From SIG299 sp964541485 (GTDB lineage: Bacteria; Bacillota; Clostridia; Lachnospirales; Lachnospiraceae): a stretch of DNA of 64,000 nt. The notes under the pieces are model-generated. The model worked only from the letters and a program-made list of their open reading frames with translations, had not been told where the DNA came from and did no database searches. The DNA lies in the NCBI GenBank assembly GCA_964541485.1, contig CAZIQL010000002.1:1-64000 (forward strand), written 5' to 3'. Within the stretch, counting starts at the first letter, position 1; every line of letters starts with the position of its first letter. Position numbers and translations under genes: made by a program. Shown here one piece after another: positions 62,467-64,000 of the stretch.

Positions 62467-63951
62467 ATGAAATTAAAACAGCTATTAGAGCAAATGGAAT
62501 ACCGTATAGTAAAAGGGAATGACGAGACAGAGATTACGGAGCTGATTTATGATTCCAGAAAGGAAATTGCAGCAGGGGCAGCATTTGTCTGCATCAGCGG
62601 AGCGGTGCATGACGGACATGAATATGCAGCGGCTGCTGTTGCAGCGGGAGCAGCCGCAATCATTGCGGAGCACGAAGTGGAAGTACCCGAGGGTGTCTGC
62701 CTTGTTGTATGTGACAGTACAAGAAAAGCGCTTGCCTGTATGTCAGCAGCGTATTTTGGACATCCTGCAAGAGAACTCATTACCATTGGTATCACCGGAA
62801 CAAAAGGAAAAACAACGACGGCTTATATGATTCGTAATACATTGGAACTGGCAGGCTATAAGACCGGGCTGATTGGTACAATTGAGGCAATTATCGGAGA
62901 AGAGCATATTCCTGCAAACAATACGACACCGGAGTCATTTCTGTTACAGAAATATTTCCGCGATATGGTAAATGCAGGTTGCAAGTGCGTGGTTATGGAG
63001 GTTTCCTCCCAGGGACTGATGTTGCACAGAGTCGGTGGATTTGTATTTGACTACGGTATTTTTACGAATCTTTCTCCGGACCATATCGGGGCAAACGAAC
63101 ACAAGGATTTTGAGGATTATCTGCATTGCAAGAGTTTATTGTTTAAACAGTGCAAGGTCGGTATTGCAAATTTTGATGATGAGAATTTTGAGAAGATGAT
63201 GGAAGGACACACCTGTGTCCTGGAAACCTATGGAAGAAAGGCCGGGGCAGATTTACAGGCATTTGATATTGATTTGCATAAGGCAGACGGTGAGCTTTTA
63301 GTTTCCTATAAGACGACGGGAGTGCTGGATACGGAAGTGACCGTTGGTGTTCCGGGATTATTCACGGTTTACAATTCCCTGACGGCACTTGCAGTATGCA
63401 GACATTTTGATATTCCGGAAGAAACCGTGTTGAAGGCACTTCGTGCGGTAAAGGTGCGGGGCAGGGTGGAGCCGGTGGAAATTTCAAAAAGGTTCACTTT
63501 GATGATTGACTATGCACACAATGCCATGAGCTTAAAGAGTTTGTTAACGACAATGAGAGAGTATCAGCCAAAGCGCCTTGTCTGTTTGTTTGGCTGTGGC
63601 GGAAACCGTGCAAGAGACCGACGTTTTGATATGGGGGAAATTTCATCGGAGTATGCGGATTTGACGATTATTACAAGCGATAATCCACGCCAGGAAGAAC
63701 CAATGGCAATCATTCAGGATATTCTGACAGGTGTGCAGAAAAAAAGCGGAAAGTACGTGATGATTGCTGATAGAAAAGAAGCGATCCGTTATGCGATTTT
63801 AAATGCTGAGGATGGCGATGTCATTGTTCTTGCAGGAAAAGGTCATGAGGATTACCAGATTATCGGAGATATCAAGTATCCGATGGATGAGCGTGTGATT
63901 ATCCGTGAAATTTTAGAAGAAATGTCAGAGGAAGAGAGAGCAGCGTTATGA
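62467..63951 (+). CDS. murE: UDP-N-acetylmuramoyl-tripeptide synthetase MurE, meso-DAP type
   Basis: 494 residues. Mur ligase fold with P-loop GTKGKTTT, central NTTPE and the substrate-selecting motif DNPR (405-408), which marks enzymes adding meso-diaminopimelate. Acts in the cytosol in peptidoglycan precursor synthesis. Its stop overlaps the next start (ATGA), in line with a murE-murF operon. Confidence 0.95.
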   Translation: MKLKQLLEQMEYRIVKGNDETEITELIYDSRKEIAAGAAFVCISGAVHDGHEYAAAAVAAGAAAIIAEHEVEVPEGVCLVVCDSTRKALACMSAAYFGHPARELITIGITGTKGKTTTAYMIRNTLELAGYKTGLIGTIEAIIGEEHIPANNTTPESFLLQKYFRDMVNAGCKCVVMEVSSQGLMLHRVGGFVFDYGIFTNLSPDHIGANEHKDFEDYLHCKSLLFKQCKVGIANFDDENFEKMMEGHTCVLETYGRKAGADLQAFDIDLHKADGELLVSYKTTGVLDTEVTVGVPGLFTVYNSLTALAVCRHFDIPEETVLKALRAVKVRGRVEPVEISKRFTLMIDYAHNAMSLKSLLTTMREYQPKRLVCLFGCGGNRARDRRFDMGEISSEYADLTIITSDNPRQEEPMAIIQDILTGVQKKSGKYVMIADRKEAIRYAILNAEDGDVIVLAGKGHEDYQIIGDIKYPMDERVIIREILEEMSEEERAAL

Positions 63952-64000
63952 ATCGAATCAGCGTGAAGCAAATTTTAAAGGCGACCAACGGAACACTGCT
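63948..64000 (+). CDS. murF: MurF N-terminus, truncated by the window edge
   Basis: Only 17 codons are present (MNRISVKQILKATNGTL). The residues and 4-base overlap with murE fit MurF, which adds D-Ala-D-Ala to the tripeptide. The rest lies outside the window. Confidence 0.7.
   Translation, partial: MNRISVKQILKATNGTL

Overview
The window looks like a chromosomal segment of a low-GC, anaerobic, spore-lineage Firmicute, most likely a Lachnospiraceae gut bacterium. The grounds are strong AGGAGG ribosome sites, a Spo0A with its own 0A boxes, a MurE carrying the meso-diaminopimelate motif DNPR, CheV and MCP chemotaxis proteins, a 1,408-residue 2-hydroxyacyl-CoA dehydratase-activase protein, DUF6320 and DUF5696 proteins, and ABC sugar importers that lack their own ATPase. 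Family-level placement is inference; no 16S or ribosomal protein gene is present.

Layout. 1-1058: the 3' end of tmRNA (ssrA) with its terminator, then a second copy of the tmRNA 3' end whose T-loop carries a structured 51-nt insert, then decayed DNA. 1059-9636: an operon for an RbsA/RbsC-like ABC transporter. Its ATPase and first permease both carry long charged coiled coils. A DUF3798-type lipoprotein, a serine esterase and a repeat lipoprotein follow. 9846-19234: an OmpR-type two-component system, FtsH, the giant dehydratase activase and an MCP-like protein. The first three transcription units here share one upstream motif. 19467-47301: a 28-kb glycan-use locus. It holds a DUF5703 glycosidase, an RpiR regulator, two membrane-anchored surface proteins (one GHL10), a NanE epimerase fused to an extra domain, two substrate-binding proteins with two MalFG-type permease pairs, an NHL-TPR/Yip1/DUF5696 set lying between the permease pairs, a cytosolic GHL10-like protein, DUF4127, a ROK kinase, a CE2-type esterase and a phosphoesterase-LamG lipoprotein. 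47362-54213: small regulatory genes (ArsR type with clear operators), a broken acyltransferase next to a DUF6320 protein, and a second two-component system with a lipoprotein. 54268-64000: CheV, a zinc-ribbon membrane protein with hexapeptide repeats, hisH-hisF, ung, a radical SAM protein, spo0A, glgA, murE and the first codons of murF.

How it works together. The large locus is best read as capture, trimming, import and catabolism of a glycan that yields N-acetylmannosamine or a related hexose. NanE and a ROK kinase are present but no sialic acid lyase. The NHL/Yip1/DUF5696 set between two importers is the best candidate for an undescribed accessory machine. The second strong candidate is the transporter at 1059-9636, whose ATPase and permease both gained coiled coils and whose two ATP sites are predicted to be unequal.
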